A stretch of 64,000 nucleotides of DNA from RGIG3009 sp045541495 (GCA_045541495.1 JAZQJE010000040.1:6603-70602), one strand, 5' to 3'; shown: positions 53,990 through 62,342, counted from the stretch's first letter. Program-made: numbers and translations. Notes: generated from the sequence alone by a model not told the origin.

Positions 53990-54934
53990 TCAACGCCGCA
54001 AAAAGGCCGCACCGATAATACCGGCATCATTACCCAACTTAGCAGCACAAATACGGGTCTGGCGTTCGCTGTATCGGCTATACCGTTCCGCTTCCACGAT
54101 CTTACGGATGGGTGCTAACAAGGTATCTCCTTCTTTACAGATACCGCCGCCGATACATAGCACTTCCGGCTGAAACACGTTGATCATATTGGTGACACCG
54201 ATCGCCACATACCGAATATACGTATCCACAACCGCTGTGCCGACCGCGTCACCGGCACGCATGGCATCAAACGCTGTCAAGCCGTTCACCTTGTCGATGC
54301 TCTCCGTCAATTTCCACATCACACTTTCGGGATGTTGTTCCATGGCACGGCGCGTTTGGCGGATCAAAGCGGTGGCAGAGGCGTAAGCTTCCCAACAACC
54401 GTGACGGCCGCAGGCACACCGTTCGCCGTCAACAGCGATGACGGTATGTCCCAATTCGGCGCCGGCAAAATTATGGCCACTGTAAATAGTACCGTTCACG
54501 ATCACACCGCCGCCGACACCTGTTCCTAGCGTCACACAAATGCAACTTTCGGAGCCTCGTCCCGCACCGGCAATATATTCACCCATTGCCGCGGCATTGG
54601 CATCGTTTTCAAGATAGGCGGGAATGCCGAGCCGTTGTTGTATTCCGTCCCCCAACATTAAATGAACAAAACCCAAGTTATCGGCTCGTTCCACTTCACC
54701 CGTAACGGTATTGCAGGTACCGGGACTACCGATACCCGTATAGGCAATATCTTCCATGGTGAGCTCGGCCGCTTTCACCGCTTCACGGCACATACACGCC
54801 ATATCATCCAGGATACTTTCCACATCGCGGGGTGCGTTGGTTTTGCAACCTGCCCGACCCACGATCTCGCCGTTATCGTTGACGACACCTACCGCAATAT
54901 TGGTACCGCCTAAATCAATCCCTAACGTATACAT
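53990..54934 (-). CDS. glcK: ROK-family glucokinase
   Basis: A sugar kinase of the ROK family that likely phosphorylates glucose. It has GIDLGGTNIAVGVV (phosphate 1), ENDANAAAMGEY (catalytic Asp), LGTGVGGG, the ROK signature AGAELGHT and zinc motif CACGRHGCWE. Length 314. No repressor helix-turn-helix is present, so it is a kinase and not a NagC-like regulator. Sugar specificity is inferred. Confidence 0.9.
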   Translation of the reverse strand: MYTLGIDLGGTNIAVGVVNDNGEIVGRAGCKTNAPRDVESILDDMACMCREAVKAAELTMEDIAYTGIGSPGTCNTVTGEVERADNLGFVHLMLGDGIQQRLGIPAYLENDANAAAMGEYIAGAGRGSESCICVTLGTGVGGGVIVNGTIYSGHNFAGAELGHTVIAVDGERCACGRHGCWEAYASATALIRQTRRAMEQHPESVMWKLTESIDKVNGLTAFDAMRAGDAVGTAVVDTYIRYVAIGVTNMINVFQPEVLCIGGGICKEGDTLLAPIRKIVEAERYSRYSERQTRICAAKLGNDAGIIGAAFLRR

Positions 54935-54949
54935 ATGCCGTCACGCTCC

Positions 54950-55678
54950 TTACAATGTGATGTTTTTCGTTTTCAAATAAGCCTCTAACATTTCTCGGCT
55001 ACCGTTTACAATAAGTTCCGGCGGAAATCCCACTTCCCGAAGCATCACAAGGCTGTTGTCAAAACGACCTACATAATCGTGAAAATGGGCATCGGAATTC
55101 ACGGCGATCCGCACACCGTATTTTTTACATAAATACGCGATCTGCGTACAGTTGGCCAAGGAACCGCCGCGGGCATTGAACGATCCCTCGTTGATCTCCA
55201 CGATCTTCCCCTGTCGGCCAAATTCGCGAACGACCGCTTCATAGTCGAAAGTAAACGCAGGTGTACCGGGATGACCGATAATATCTACACGAGGATCGGC
55301 GGCGATTTTCAGCCAGGTATTGGTGATCTCCTCCGATGAACCGGATCGCATGATCCCCATATGCATGGAAGCGATGACCAGATCTAAATGTTGCAATACT
55401 TTTTCGTTGATATCCATGGATCCGTCAAAATCCAACACATTGGCCTCAATACCGCGAATGATCCGCACACCCGCGATATGTTCCGGCAACACACGCATAT
55501 TTACAAAATGCCAATGATATCCGGGTTCGGGAACCGCTTCGGCGTGATCGGTCATGCCGATGGCCAGCAATCCCCGCTGCGCGGCGGCGGTGGCGTTTTC
55601 CGTGATGGTGCTGTACGCATGCATGGAATAGATCGTGTGGGTATGCAGATCCGCAACGGGACAAATGGTATAACTCAT
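54950..55678 (-). CDS. PHP-domain phosphoesterase (YcdX-like)
   Basis: A stand-alone PHP domain of 242 residues. Metal-ligand motifs are DLHTHTIYSMHA, MTDHAEA, GIEANVLDFDG, ASMHMG, IIGHPG and NSDAHFH. The layout matches YcdX-type trinuclear phosphatases; substrate is unknown. It starts with GAGGA upstream and lies between glcK and hprK. Confidence 0.9.
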   Translation of the reverse strand: MSYTICPVADLHTHTIYSMHAYSTITENATAAAQRGLLAIGMTDHAEAVPEPGYHWHFVNMRVLPEHIAGVRIIRGIEANVLDFDGSMDINEKVLQHLDLVIASMHMGIMRSGSSEEITNTWLKIAADPRVDIIGHPGTPAFTFDYEAVVREFGRQGKIVEINEGSFNARGGSLANCTQIAYLCKKYGVRIAVNSDAHFHDYVGRFDNSLVMLREVGFPPELIVNGSREMLEAYLKTKNITL

Positions 55679-55695
55679 AAATATATTCCTCAGTT

Positions 55696-56664
55696 TCAGA
55701 AGAGTTCATAGTCTTTTTGGATACGGGCGCCGATGGCGGGATCGTCATCGATCCCTAAATTGCGCATTAACTCCTGCGCGGCATTGTATCCCAATTTCTT
55801 TTGGCGGTTGTTCATGGCCGCCACCTCGATGATAATAGCCAGATTACGACCGGGTTTCACGGGAATGGTCAGCATGGGGATCGTATTCCCCAATATGTTC
55901 ATATATTGATTTTCCAGACCCATGCGGTCATATACTTTATCGCTGTCCCATTGTTCCAATTGGATCGCCATATCGATCTTTTCGGTCACTTTGACCGAAC
56001 CCATACCGAACAGGCGGCGGGCATTGACAATTCCAATACCGCGCAATTCAATAAAATGGCGAATGTTGTCGGGGGCTGACCCCACCAAAGTCTTGGAAGA
56101 TACACGGCGAATCTCCACCGCATCGTCGGCTATCAACCGATGACCGCGCTTTACCAGTTCAATAGCGGTTTCGCTTTTGCCGACGCCGCTGTCACCCACC
56201 AGTAAAATACCTTCACCGTATACTTCCACAAACACGCCGTGACGGGTAATACGCGGAGCCAACTGCACATTTAAAAAAGCGATAAGCGCCGCGATAAACG
56301 CCGAAGTAGTATCATGTGTGCGTAACAACGGTACACCGTTTATTTCGCATGCTTGACGCAATTCGGGCAACATCTCCAGTCCTCGCGCCACTACAATAAC
56401 AGGCGGTTGTTGCACCGCCAGTTGATTTAACCGTTCCAACCGCACCGTGCTGTTTAAACTCTCCAAAAAAGAAAACTCGCTTTTTCCCAATACTTGAATG
56501 CGCTGATTATCGAAGTATCCCATGTATCCCGCCAAAACTAGACCAGGTCGATTGACATCGGCGCAATTGATCAGTAATTCCTCTTTTTCATTCGGTAAAT
56601 AGATGGTTTCTAACCCGTGTTCCTGAATGATTTTTGACAAGGAAACCGAATATTCCTGATTCAT
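55696..56664 (-). CDS. hprK: HPr kinase/phosphorylase
   Basis: HprK phosphorylates Ser46 of HPr when glycolytic intermediates are high and so drives CcpA-based catabolite control. It has an N-terminal domain, the P-loop GDSGVGKSETA near 155, LIADDAVEI, ELRGIGIVN, and PVKPGRNLAIIIEVAAMN with the signature Arg. The start MNQEYSVS has GGAGGAGGA. Length 322. Confidence 0.96.
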   Translation of the reverse strand: MNQEYSVSLSKIIQEHGLETIYLPNEKEELLINCADVNRPGLVLAGYMGYFDNQRIQVLGKSEFSFLESLNSTVRLERLNQLAVQQPPVIVVARGLEMLPELRQACEINGVPLLRTHDTTSAFIAALIAFLNVQLAPRITRHGVFVEVYGEGILLVGDSGVGKSETAIELVKRGHRLIADDAVEIRRVSSKTLVGSAPDNIRHFIELRGIGIVNARRLFGMGSVKVTEKIDMAIQLEQWDSDKVYDRMGLENQYMNILGNTIPMLTIPVKPGRNLAIIIEVAAMNNRQKKLGYNAAQELMRNLGIDDDPAIGARIQKDYELF

Positions 56665-56701
56665 AGTATCCTCCTCCGAGATCGAAGTATAGACTGATTC
56701 G

Positions 56702-56735
56702 ATTATATTATAGCGCATTTTTTGGCAAGATGAAA
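56702..56735 (-). promoter_or_regulatory. Possible promoter of the hprK operon
   Basis: Two overlapping TATAAT boxes (56702-56712, minus strand) lie about 40 bases before hprK. The -35 candidates (TTTCAT at 17 bases, TTGCCA at 15) are weak. Confidence 0.5.
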
Positions 56736-56773
56736 GATGTCTTTAATAAATTTTTAATTTTTTTGACATTCTC

Positions 56774-56802
56774 TTGAAACGAGGCGGCAAATATAGTAAA
56801 AT
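56774..56802 (+). promoter_or_regulatory. Sigma-A promoter of the glycosyltransferase gene
   Basis: TTGAAA (56774-56779), 17-base spacer and TAAAAT (56797-56802) on the plus strand, followed by TAGGAGG at the ribosome site. It faces away from the hprK promoter. Confidence 0.7.
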
Positions 56803-56835
56803 GCAGATGAAATTTTTAGCGATAGGAGGTTCCGC

Positions 56836-57993
56836 ATGAGCGAATTTTCCGTAGGATTGTTTAACGATTCCTTTCCCCCGCTGATCGATGGCGTGGCACA
56901 AACCGTCAAGAATTATGCGGAGCATCTCTGCCGCAAAGATTGCGCAGTCACGGTGGTTACTCCCGATTACCGCGGCGTAACAGATCAGTACGATTTTGAT
57001 GTGTTTCGCTATCCGTCGGTTCCCACCGGTGCCTTGATCGGATATCGCATGGGCGTGCCGTTCGGGCCGGAAACCTTGTTGAAACTCCGTTCAAAAAAAT
57101 TTGATATTATGCATATTCATTCCCCGTTTGTATCATCGGTACTGGCGGGAAACATCAATTTACGAGGAAAGATCCCCACGGTTCTCACCTACCACACCAA
57201 ATTCGATGTGGACCTGGAAAAACGCATCACCAATACCGCTTTTCGCAAACTCGCCGTTGACTTCGTTCTGCATAATGTCAACGCCGTAGACGAGGTATGG
57301 GTGGTCACTTCCGGTTGCGGCGAAGCCCTGCGGAACATCGGCTATGAAGGCACCTATCGGGTGATGGAAAACGGCACAGATTTTCCAAAAGGGCTTGCTA
57401 CTCCCGAGCAGATTGCCGATCTTCGCGAACAATATCAAGTATACGAGGATGTACCGGTCTTTTTATTTGTCGGGCGTATGATGTGGTATAAAAATATTCG
57501 GTTAATCTTGGATTCCCTTAATCTTCTTCGCCAAGAGGGACTGATGTTTCGCGCCTTTTTCATCGGCGACGGCTACGACCTGCCCGATATTGAGCGCTAT
57601 GCGTACGATCTCAATTTAAGTGATTGTGTAGCTTTTACGGGACCGATTCGGGATCGGACCTGTTTGCGCACATTTTACAGTATATGCGACCTGTTTTTAT
57701 TTCCCTCCACTTACGACACCTGCGGTATCGTGGTAAAGGAAGCGGCGGCATGTGACTGTCCTTCGTTGCTGCTCCGCGGCAGTTGCGCCGCTGAAGGGGT
57801 GATACACAAGGTATCCGGCTTTTTAGCTGATGAAACGCCCCGTTCCTGTGCCGATACCATCGCCGCGGCGATCAGCAATAAACTCCTATTAAAAGCCGTC
57901 GGTGTTCAAGCCGGAAAAGACCTGTATCTTACGTGGGAAGAAGCAGTTAATCGCGCCCACACCCGTTACCGAGAGATCCTTCGGAAAGCATAA
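56836..57993 (+). CDS. GT4-family glycosyltransferase
   Basis: The only clear plus-strand gene of the window. The 385-residue GT-B protein has NDSFPPLIDGVAQTVKN at the N-terminus, HIHSPFVSS, TYHTKFDVDL, and in the C-domain FVGRMMWYKNIRLIL, FPSTYDTCGIVVKEAAACD with the donor-binding Glu pair. The start resembles enzymes that glycosylate diacylglycerol or phosphatidylinositol. Acceptor and sugar are not known. TAGGAGG precedes the ATG and a terminator follows at once. Confidence 0.9.
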   Translation: MSEFSVGLFNDSFPPLIDGVAQTVKNYAEHLCRKDCAVTVVTPDYRGVTDQYDFDVFRYPSVPTGALIGYRMGVPFGPETLLKLRSKKFDIMHIHSPFVSSVLAGNINLRGKIPTVLTYHTKFDVDLEKRITNTAFRKLAVDFVLHNVNAVDEVWVVTSGCGEALRNIGYEGTYRVMENGTDFPKGLATPEQIADLREQYQVYEDVPVFLFVGRMMWYKNIRLILDSLNLLRQEGLMFRAFFIGDGYDLPDIERYAYDLNLSDCVAFTGPIRDRTCLRTFYSICDLFLFPSTYDTCGIVVKEAAACDCPSLLLRGSCAAEGVIHKVSGFLADETPRSCADTIAAAISNKLLLKAVGVQAGKDLYLTWEEAVNRAHTRYREILRKA

Positions 57994-58026
57994 AAACGGT
58001 GATGTGTTAAACATCACCGTTTTTTT
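57992..58026. terminator. Bidirectional terminator between the glycosyltransferase and ZIP genes
   Basis: AAAAACGGTGATGT-GTTAA-ACATCACCGTTTTTT serves the two converging genes on both strands. Confidence 0.9.
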
Positions 58027-58780
58027 ATCCGCCTAGTAATACATCGGTTATGAGCATGACACAAAACCCCACCAATAAGGCGTAGGTAGCACCACGCTCA
58101 CTGCCGTGGGCATGGGTTTCGGGAATCATTTCATCGCTGATCACATACAGCATGGTACCTCCGGCAAACGCCAAGGCAAACGGCAGGATTACTGAGGCGA
58201 TATTGACAGCCAAATACCCCACCAAGGTACCCAACACTTCTACTAACCCTGTGGCCATAGCACAAAGGAAGGTTTTGCGCGGTGTGACACCTGCCGCCAA
58301 CATGGGGCCGATGATCACCATGCCTTCGGGGATATTTTGCAGGGCGATACCGCCGGCGATCAACAACGCTTGTGCCGTATCCCCCGAGCCAAAACCAACA
58401 CCTGCCGCAATTCCTTCGGGCAAATTATGTATGGCAATGGCGGTGACGAACAACAGCACCTTGCTCAAACTAGTATTGTGGTGTGGCTCAATATCCGCAC
58501 CGACCAATTTATGCAGATGGGGCACCAATTTGTCGATGAGGTTCAAACAAACCGCACCGACAAAAATGCCACCGACGGTCACGATCACCCCATAGGAACC
58601 GCCGTATTCCAGCGACGGTAAAACCAACCCCAACACCGCCGCAGCGAGCATCACTCCTGCCGCAAAGGATAGAACAATATCCGAGAATTTATGAGATGTT
58701 TTTTTAAATGCAAAACCGATCAAGGAACCAAAGACGGTGGCTCCACCTACGCCTAATGCCGTCAACAGAATCATTTTCAT
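58025..58780 (-). CDS. ZIP-family metal transporter
   Basis: A membrane importer of Zn2+ or related ions. The 251 residues form about eight segments. Helix IV has HNLPEGIAAG and helix V has QNIPEGM, the two metal-binding motifs. A His-bearing loop (VPHLHK, EPHHN) connects them. The start has AGGAG. A terminator (58801-58836) lies upstream, behind the rubredoxin gene, and no promoter fits between, so it may depend on readthrough. Confidence 0.92.
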   Translation of the reverse strand: MKMILLTALGVGGATVFGSLIGFAFKKTSHKFSDIVLSFAAGVMLAAAVLGLVLPSLEYGGSYGVIVTVGGIFVGAVCLNLIDKLVPHLHKLVGADIEPHHNTSLSKVLLFVTAIAIHNLPEGIAAGVGFGSGDTAQALLIAGGIALQNIPEGMVIIGPMLAAGVTPRKTFLCAMATGLVEVLGTLVGYLAVNIASVILPFALAFAGGTMLYVISDEMIPETHAHGSERGATYALLVGFCVMLITDVLLGG

Positions 58781-58800
58781 ACCATATATCTCCTATGATG

Positions 58801-58836
58801 AAAAAGCATCGGTCACGAAATGACCGATGCTTTTTT
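58801..58836. terminator. Intrinsic terminator after the rubredoxin gene
   Basis: AAAAAGCATCGGTCA-CGAAA-TGACCGATGCTTTTTT is a perfect stem with T- and A-runs, 20 bases past the rubredoxin stop. Confidence 0.9.
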
Positions 58837-58855
58837 CGTTATTTGTGCATCTGCC

Positions 58856-59014
58856 TTATACTTCGCTGAAATTGTCTTTACCTACACCGCAAAGAGGGCA
58901 CTCAAAATCGTCGGGAAGATCCTCGAATTTCGTACCGGGAGCAATTCCGTGTTCGGGGGCTCCTGCCGCCTCATCATATTCCCAACCGCAGACATCACAG
59001 ACATATTTTTTCAT
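58856..59014 (-). CDS. Rubredoxin
   Basis: A 52-residue electron carrier with one Fe bound by four Cys: MKKYVCDVCGWEYDE and DDFECPLCGVGKDNF. This is the CxxCG...CPxCG rubredoxin pattern. AAGGAGGTG lies upstream. It follows the flavodiiron gene by 20 bases on the same strand, so it likely donates electrons to it. Confidence 0.95.
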   Translation of the reverse strand: MKKYVCDVCGWEYDEAAGAPEHGIAPGTKFEDLPDDFECPLCGVGKDNFSEV

Positions 59015-59034
59015 TTTGTTTCACCTCCTTATTG

Positions 59035-60828
59035 TTATGACGGTATTTTCTCAAAATCTGCCGCGCCGTGTTTGCACAAGGGACAGATAAGGTCATCGGG
59101 CAGCGTATCGCCCTCATACACATAACCGCATATCTTACACACAAAACCCTTTTTGCCTTCTGTTTGCGGTTTTGGTTTCACATATTGGTGATAGTAAGAA
59201 TAGGTCATGGTTTCCTTATCGCAAATGACCCGTGCCTCTGTCACCGAACAGATAAACATACCGTGGGTATCCAAGTCCACATAACTTTCTACCTTTAGGG
59301 ACATAAACGAGTTGATATAGCGGGGCAAAAAGACCAAGCCGTTATCCGAACGCAGAGGCTCGCATCCCGCAAATTTATCCACATTTCGCCCGCTGACAAA
59401 ACCAAAGGATTCAAACACTTTAAAGGGAGCTTCCACCGTCAAACAGTTGATATTCATCACGCCGGTCTGCTTGATGACATGATGGGAATAATTGGCTTTG
59501 TTGATGGTTACCGACACACGGTTGGGGGTATCCGTCACCTGCGTGACAGTATTAACGATCAAACCGTTATCTTTTTTTCCGTCGTGACAGGTCACCACAT
59601 ATAACCCGTACCCGATGTTAAACAACGCTTTCAGATCGTTTTTATTGGCGGTGGCGTCCTGCTGCGCTAAATAGTCTTTACACAATTCTTCCGCCAATGC
59701 ATCCAGTTGCGCCATGCTCTCCTTGTTGAGAGCGGACAATAATTTAACCGTTGTTTGCGTAAAGGTCAGGTTTTTGCCGTTTTCCAACATACCGCGCATT
59801 ACTTTTGCCGCCAGCGGCGCCCAACTGCCGTTTTCCATCAACGCTACTGTGCGATTGCAAAAATTCCGCTCAGTCAGGTGATCGATAAATTCCCGCATAA
59901 AGGGGAATATATCCGCATTATAGGTAGTGGTAGCCAACACCAATTTACTGTAACGGAAGGCATCTGCCACCACCTGTGCCATATCACAACGGGCAAGGTC
60001 GTACATCACCACTTTGGGACAACCATTGGCTTTTAGTTTCTCCGTCAGTTGTACAACGGCCTTTTTCGTATTGCCGTAGATGGACGTGTAGGCAACCACA
60101 ATGCCCTCTTCTTCCGGTTGATAACTCGACCAAGTGTTATACAACCCTAAATAGTATCCCAAATTTTCCTTGAGGACAGGCCCATGGAGAGGGCAGATCA
60201 TGTCGATATCCAAACCGGCTGCTTTTTTCAACAGGTTTTGCACTTGAGCACCGTATTTGCCCACGATCCCGATATAGTACCGTCTGGCCTCGTCCGCCCA
60301 TTCCTCATTCACATCCAAAGCGCCGAATTTGCCGAAACCGTCCGCCGAGAACAGCACCTTATCCGTGCTATCGTAGGTAACGATCACTTCCGGCCAATGA
60401 ACCATGGGAGCGGTAACAAAGGTGAGGGTATGACGACCGAGCGATAAGGTATCCCCCTCACCTACCACCAACTGCCGTTCGGTGAAATCCGTGCTGAAAA
60501 AGTTGTTGATCATAACAAAGGCTTTGGCAGAAGAGACCAGTGTGGCTTTGGGATAGGCTTTTAAGAAGTTGACAATATTGGCGGAATGATCCGGCTCCAT
60601 ATGCTGAACGATCAAATAATCGGGCGTTCTTCCCGACAGGGTGTTTTGAATATTATCCAACCATTCATGGGTAAATGCGGCATCCACGGTATCCATAACA
60701 GCAATCTTTTCATCCAAGATCATGTAGGAGTTATAGGAAATGCCGTTAGGAACACGGTACTGACCTTCAAACAGGTCGATCTTGTGATCGTTAACGCCGA
60801 TATAGCGAATATCATTTGTAATTTGCAT
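59035..60828 (-). CDS. Four-domain flavodiiron protein (beta-lactamase-like, flavodoxin, flavin reductase, rubredoxin)
   Basis: An O2 and/or NO reductase. Residues 1-250 are the diiron domain with the HxExDH site QHMEPDHSAN near 77 and CPLHGPVL; 253-395 a flavodoxin domain with YTSIYGNTKKA; about 405-560 a flavin-reductase-like domain (YGLYVVTC, VSVTINKANY, SFMSLKVESY); 565-597 a rubredoxin with CKICG and CPLCKHG. The extra domains shuttle electrons internally. The start has GAGGTGAT. Its substrate preference cannot be read from sequence. Confidence 0.92.
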   Translation of the reverse strand: MQITNDIRYIGVNDHKIDLFEGQYRVPNGISYNSYMILDEKIAVMDTVDAAFTHEWLDNIQNTLSGRTPDYLIVQHMEPDHSANIVNFLKAYPKATLVSSAKAFVMINNFFSTDFTERQLVVGEGDTLSLGRHTLTFVTAPMVHWPEVIVTYDSTDKVLFSADGFGKFGALDVNEEWADEARRYYIGIVGKYGAQVQNLLKKAAGLDIDMICPLHGPVLKENLGYYLGLYNTWSSYQPEEEGIVVAYTSIYGNTKKAVVQLTEKLKANGCPKVVMYDLARCDMAQVVADAFRYSKLVLATTTYNADIFPFMREFIDHLTERNFCNRTVALMENGSWAPLAAKVMRGMLENGKNLTFTQTTVKLLSALNKESMAQLDALAEELCKDYLAQQDATANKNDLKALFNIGYGLYVVTCHDGKKDNGLIVNTVTQVTDTPNRVSVTINKANYSHHVIKQTGVMNINCLTVEAPFKVFESFGFVSGRNVDKFAGCEPLRSDNGLVFLPRYINSFMSLKVESYVDLDTHGMFICSVTEARVICDKETMTYSYYHQYVKPKPQTEGKKGFVCKICGYVYEGDTLPDDLICPLCKHGAADFEKIPS

Positions 60829-60849
60829 AGAACATCACCTCATTTTTAA

Positions 60850-60878
60850 ATTGTATCATATACCTTTCAAAAATTCAA
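60850..60878 (-). promoter_or_regulatory. Sigma-A promoter of the flavodiiron-rubredoxin operon
   Basis: TTGAAT (60873-60878), 17-base spacer and TACAAT (60850-60855) on the minus strand, about 20 bases before the start codon's ribosome site. Confidence 0.7.
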
Positions 60879-60915
60879 CGGAATTTGGAACAAAGCGCAC
60901 AATTTCTATTGTTGT

Positions 60916-60939
60916 CGGCTCCCCTTGTCAGGGGAGCCG
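60916..60939. repeat. GGCTCCCC palindromic intergenic element
   Basis: CGGCTCCCCT-TGTC-AGGGGAGCCG is a perfect 10-bp inverted repeat; flanking TGT and GACA may lengthen it with one bulge. There is no T-run, so it is not a simple terminator. I recall similar GGCTCCCC...GGGGAGCC units as dispersed repeats in gut Ruminococcaceae genomes. It marks the border between the core region and the AT-rich toxin region. Confidence 0.5.
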
Positions 60940-61045
60940 GACAGATCATAATATGAAGTGCAACACTAAATAAAAAATAGACAATATACAACCCAAAGTG
61001 TAAAATGTAAATAACCACAAATACAACAACACGGAGGGAAGTATA

Positions 61046-61249
61046 TTGTCATATACAGTAATTTCTATGTTCGGATATCGATTTTTGAATTCACAAATCC
61101 AGCCCGAACAACTTTCACACAGTGTTCTTTCTATTTCAACTAATTATTTTCACGGTAGCCATCCCTTATATCTTCCCATTCCCTCTTTTGAATATTATCC
61201 TAATATACATGTACAACTTACTAATCATCAAATACCAAAGAATTGTTGA
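61046..61249 (+). CDS. Small hypothetical ORF, plus strand
   Basis: A 67-codon frame starting with TTG, seven bases after GGAGGG on the plus strand. The product has no recognised motif and many Ser, Tyr and Pro residues (NYFHGSHPLYLPIPS). Its 3' end overlaps the end of the minus-strand gene at 61228-61656 by 22 bases. It could be a remnant of a lost gene; no promoter is clear. The 400 bases between the flavodiiron gene and the next minus-strand gene otherwise hold only the promoter and the palindrome. Confidence 0.3.
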   Translation: MSYTVISMFGYRFLNSQIQPEQLSHSVLSISTNYFHGSHPLYLPIPSFEYYPNIHVQLTNHQIPKNC

Positions 61250-61656
61250 ATGTCATTCAAATCTTCTTGCATTTCAATGTAACTTTCTATATTGATGCGT
61301 TCTTTTAGTTTTTCTAATAGTTTTTTTTCTAAAATATATTTTAACTCCATTTTAATAAAACTAACATTTTCATTAAATTCCACGCACAAGATACCTAACG
61401 ATATGAATATCATTAGATAATAAACACCTTCATTAGCAATTACATGTAAGTCATCATTACATATCCAAAGCGACGTTTCATAAAATGACAATTCAAGATT
61501 ATTGCGTAATATAAAATGTCTATTTAGTTCTTTTATATTTTTGTAATTTAATTTAAGATCTTTTTCGACCAAACATATATGATTTTTACAGTCATTATAT
61601 AATTCCAGTTCACTTTCACAAGTTATATATGGTCTTCTCACGCTTCTTGAAAACAT
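61228..61656 (-). CDS. Hypothetical protein, probable immunity to the deaminase toxin
   Basis: Not recognised. 142 residues, rich in Glu, Leu, Ile and Asn, no signal peptide. A hydrophobic stretch YYLMIFISLGILCVEF lies near residue 80, then a charged helical tail (LKYILEKKLLEKLKERIN). The ribosome site AGGAGG is strong, seven bases from the ATG. It follows the stand-alone deaminase domain on the same strand with a hairpin between, the place where polymorphic-toxin immunity genes are found. Function is inferred from this position only. Confidence 0.55.
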   Translation of the reverse strand: MFSRSVRRPYITCESELELYNDCKNHICLVEKDLKLNYKNIKELNRHFILRNNLELSFYETSLWICNDDLHVIANEGVYYLMIFISLGILCVEFNENVSFIKMELKYILEKKLLEKLKERINIESYIEMQEDLNDIQQFFGI

Positions 61657-61677
61657 CTTATTACCTCCTGCTGATTA

Positions 61678-61712
61678 TGCTGATGGCAACAACGATGTTA
61701 TTGCCATCAGCA
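61678..61712. repeat. Perfect inverted repeat between the deaminase and its presumed immunity gene
   Basis: TGCTGATGGCAA and TTGCCATCAGCA (12 bp) flank an 11-base loop. No T-run follows on either strand. On the minus strand it ends about 10 bases before AGGAGG of the next gene, so the RNA stem would sit beside its ribosome site. Confidence 0.7.
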
Positions 61713-61793
61713 CATTAGAACCCATTTTTCGCCTAAAATTTAATATAGTAAATAATCCCCTATGTTTTTTAACTCCCCATATATCGTTGGCCA

Positions 61794-62180
61794 TTAATAT
61801 GAGTTTAGATTTGCATCTACAACTGTTAATTCAATGTTTGGGTATTTGTTCCTAAATTGTGCGATTACACTACTGCAGCTTGCACAGGGTTGACGTTCGG
61901 TAAACAGTTGAATAGCTCCGGTAGCATCTGTGTTATTACCCAATTTGCTTGCAATCTCCTCTAATATTTTTGACTCGGTATCGTGTAATCGCCAAGTTTC
62001 TAACGTTGTGAACTGTGGATTTGACTTCACAAGAACATATCCTAAATCAGCACCATCATTGGCAACATCTGATATTTTCGAATATGCTTTTAGTTCAGTT
62101 GGTACTCCTTGTATTTGTGTTAGCGCAACACCGACATTCCCCGTTTGTTTGCCATTTATATATAATGGTTGCGGTATCAT
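61794..62180 (-). CDS. Stand-alone deaminase-fold toxin domain
   Basis: A 128-residue protein of the cytidine-deaminase-like superfamily as found at the tips of polymorphic toxins. HDTESKILEEIASKL (metal-ligand and catalytic Glu helix; DTE at the usual HxE place) is followed about 30 residues on by LFTERQPCASCSSVIAQF with the PCxxC zinc Cys pair. The N-terminal delivery part of such toxins is missing, but the gene has its own start (MIPQPLYING; AGAGG eight bases upstream). It may act as a stored toxin tip. Likely target is nucleic acid or nucleotide bases; which one is unknown. Confidence 0.75.
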   Translation of the reverse strand: MIPQPLYINGKQTGNVGVALTQIQGVPTELKAYSKISDVANDGADLGYVLVKSNPQFTTLETWRLHDTESKILEEIASKLGNNTDATGAIQLFTERQPCASCSSVIAQFRNKYPNIELTVVDANLNSY

Positions 62181-62300
62181 ATATTCAACCTCTCTACCTA
62201 TCAAATAATCTCTATGTAGTATTATAATTTAGACATCATTTTTATTCAATCCGTTTTAATCAAATTTTTAAGATTAGATAAAATATATTTAACAACAGAT

Positions 62301-62342
62301 AAAGCTGTGGTTTTTCTTATAATTTGAAAAGCCACAGCTTTA
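62301..62342. terminator. Terminator-like hairpin in the 62181-62497 gap
   Basis: AAAGCTGTGGTTTTTC and GAAAAGCCACAGCTTT pair (one GU or mismatch) around a 9-base loop. The tail is poor in Ts, so strength is unclear. The rest of this 317-base gap is AT-rich, and I see no gene in it. Confidence 0.5.

Noticed and set aside
56764..56796. TTGACA before the glycosyltransferase paired with TATAGT
   Set aside because: The spacer would be about 23 bases. TTGAAA-17-TAAAAT fits better.
60840..61040. Attachment site or integrase scar at the start of the AT-rich region
   Set aside because: No tRNA end, integrase gene or matching direct repeat is visible inside the window.
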